A DNA stretch of 24,132 nucleotides from an uncultured Clostridium sp. (GTDB lineage Bacteria > Bacillota > Clostridia > Lachnospirales > Lachnospiraceae). The stretch spans positions 1 through 24,132 of the forward strand of contig UQJF01000034.1 of the NCBI GenBank assembly GCA_900541315.1. Direction: 5' to 3'. The number at the start of each line of letters is the position of its first letter. Positions within the stretch are counted from its first letter, which is position 1. Below, one piece after another: positions 23,037-24,132 of this stretch. The notes under the pieces are model-generated. The model searched no databases. It saw only the letters and a list, made by a program, of their open reading frames with translations, and was not told the origin of the DNA. The position numbers and the translations under genes were made by a program.

Positions 23037-23106
23037 GGATATAATTTTATAGATGTAATACATTTTTTAGGACGTAAATTGGATTATAATAACATTTTTA
23101 TGGACA

Positions 23107-23964
23107 TTATTTTTTAGGCTGATATCGGATATCAGACACTGTATACACTGTGATAAAAGCATGGGGGTCTTCACGGTTGATATAATTCATCAGTTTCTGG
23201 TATTCTGACTTATCTACGATGGTAATGATCTCATTGCGTTTTTCCAGATTGTAGGCACCGATGGATTCATAGATGGTAGCGCCGCTGTGCAGGTCATTGA
23301 TGATAAAATGCCGCAGCTCTTCCTCTTTTTTAGTGATAATGCAGACCCGGCGTTTTACATTGTGGTTAAAGATAAAATGGTCCAGGATGATGCCGTTAAA
23401 ATAGGTTCCCAGTACACTTAAAACAACAGTTTTCTTATCATACACCAAAGCTGCTGAAAGGGCGACACACATGCCGGATAAGGACATAGCTTTCCCAAGA
23501 TCCATATGGAGATATTTGTTCATGATCTTGGCAACGATATCCAGACCACCGGAAGAAGCATTACGGTTAAACAGGATGCTTAAACCGATACTGACGGTTA
23601 AAATATAGCATAAAACATCCAGTTCCTGACTGTCAGTTAAGGAGCCGATGTTCGGAAAGATCCTTTCAAAAAGGGCCAGAAAAAGGGGAAGTACAATACT
23701 GGTGTATACGGTTTTAGCCCCGAATTCTTTTCCGCAGGTAAAAAATCCGATGATCAATAAAAGTATATTTAAGATCATGGTGATGGCTGAAAGGGGCAGA
23801 GGGACAAAGTTAGATAAGATAATACCAAGACCGGAGATACTGCTTACGGAAGCATGGCTTGGTAAAAGAAAGAAGTACACAGCTCCAGCTACGATGGCCA
23901 TAGCTGCTGTAAGGATCAGAGTTTCTTTGATCAGTTCTGTAACATGGTTGTTTGAATGGTTCAT
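23107..23964 (-). CDS. YitT family membrane protein with C-terminal DUF2179 domain
   Basis: A 285-residue protein. Residues about 10-200 hold five or six hydrophobic segments with family motifs (SISGLGIILSNFVPLPLS, FNRNASSGGLDIVAKIMNKY). Residues about 205-280 form the cytoplasmic DUF2179 domain (RVCIITKKEEELRHFIINDLHSGATIYE, ITIVDKSEYQKLMNYINREDPHAFITVY), a fold suspected of binding a small ligand. The biochemical role of YitT proteins is not established; transport is commonly suggested. The start is supported by AGAGGTG seven bases upstream. It is convergent with the U32-like pair and stands as a single gene before the contig end. Confidence 0.93.
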   Translation of the reverse strand: MNHSNNHVTELIKETLILTAAMAIVAGAVYFFLLPSHASVSSISGLGIILSNFVPLPLSAITMILNILLLIIGFFTCGKEFGAKTVYTSIVLPLFLALFERIFPNIGSLTDSQELDVLCYILTVSIGLSILFNRNASSGGLDIVAKIMNKYLHMDLGKAMSLSGMCVALSAALVYDKKTVVLSVLGTYFNGIILDHFIFNHNVKRRVCIITKKEEELRHFIINDLHSGATIYESIGAYNLEKRNEIITIVDKSEYQKLMNYINREDPHAFITVYTVSDIRYQPKK

Positions 23965-23980
23965 GACACACCTCTGTGGG

Positions 23981-24061
23981 ATTATAGTTGGTTACAGTTA
24001 AGCCAGGAAGTGTAACTGTATCTGCAACATTCATTTTACCATAGCTTGATTGTTTTAGAAA
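23981..24061 (-). promoter_or_regulatory. Promoter region of the YitT gene with a palindromic site
   Basis: Two -10 candidates occur on the minus strand. TAAAAT (24038-24033) has TTTCTA (24061-24056) 17 bp upstream. TATAAT (23986-23981) lies close to the gene and would give a very short leader. Between them is the inverted repeat TACAGTTA-N12-TAACTGTA (23993-24020). It is either an operator over the second promoter or a leader hairpin from the first. Beyond it, 24062-24132 holds no gene that I can see. Confidence 0.4.
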
Positions 24062-24132
24062 GCGGGGATATACTTTTACAGGGATTTCGCTTTTAGCACT
24101 GTATATTTATAAATAGTGCCCCTCTCACGCTT

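Overview
The window looks like a chromosomal contig from a Lachnospiraceae-type Firmicute (obligately anaerobic gut Clostridia). The evidence is the tig-clpP-clpX-lon-engB block, the DUF4364 protein, the YitT protein, GGAGG ribosome binding sites, TTGACA/TATAAT-like promoters and moderate G+C. This is judged from gene content and protein sequence; no database was searched. Bases 1-48 are not biological. They read as the end of an Illumina P7 primer, an 8-nt index and the Nextera transposase adapter, so the first gene is cut by an assembly end.

Layout. (1) 49-1125, minus: a truncated DeoC-like aldolase behind a GntR/UTRA repressor. (2) 1499-1843, plus: a KdgF-like cupin of unsaturated uronate catabolism, with its own consensus promoter. 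(3) 1987-8431, plus: the protein quality-control block of trigger factor, ClpP, ClpX, Lon and the ribosome-assembly GTPase EngB, with hairpin terminators inside and after it. (4) 8486-9910: a DUF4364 winged-helix protein (minus) and a histidine phosphatase (plus). (5) 10026-11072, minus: an XdhC-type molybdoenzyme accessory protein with unusual domain order and a long structured leader. (6) 11716-13215, plus: tagaturonate reductase UxaB, with twin palindromic operators upstream of its promoter. (7) 13463-20103: an AraC regulator divergent from a gene set encoding a DASS/SLC13-type permease, an HSL-type alpha/beta hydrolase, an acid-sugar dehydratase of the enolase superfamily and a secreted lipoprotein of the tannase (subtype B) family. 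(8) 20182-22926, plus: two U32-related proteins whose cysteine patterns resemble the UbiV/UbiU 4Fe-4S pair, with a palindromic repeat element between them. (9) 23107-23964, minus: a YitT/DUF2179 membrane protein.

How the genes may work together. KdgF, UxaB and the dehydratase all point to use of plant uronic and aldonic/aldaric acids. The AraC-linked locus reads as a self-contained unit: a surface esterase cuts an ester, a permease takes up the carboxylate, a cytoplasmic esterase finishes the cleavage, and a dehydratase makes a 2-keto-3-deoxy sugar acid. The substrate is inferred, not known.

The intergenic regions are rich in dispersed foldback repeats. Family A (about 124-163 bp, two copies) lies upstream of two minus-strand genes. 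Family B (about 112-163 bp, two full copies plus an end fragment and a half copy) ends just before ribosome binding sites in three places. In each family the longer copy carries a nested palindrome. I see no tRNA, rRNA, CRISPR array, insertion sequence or phage gene.
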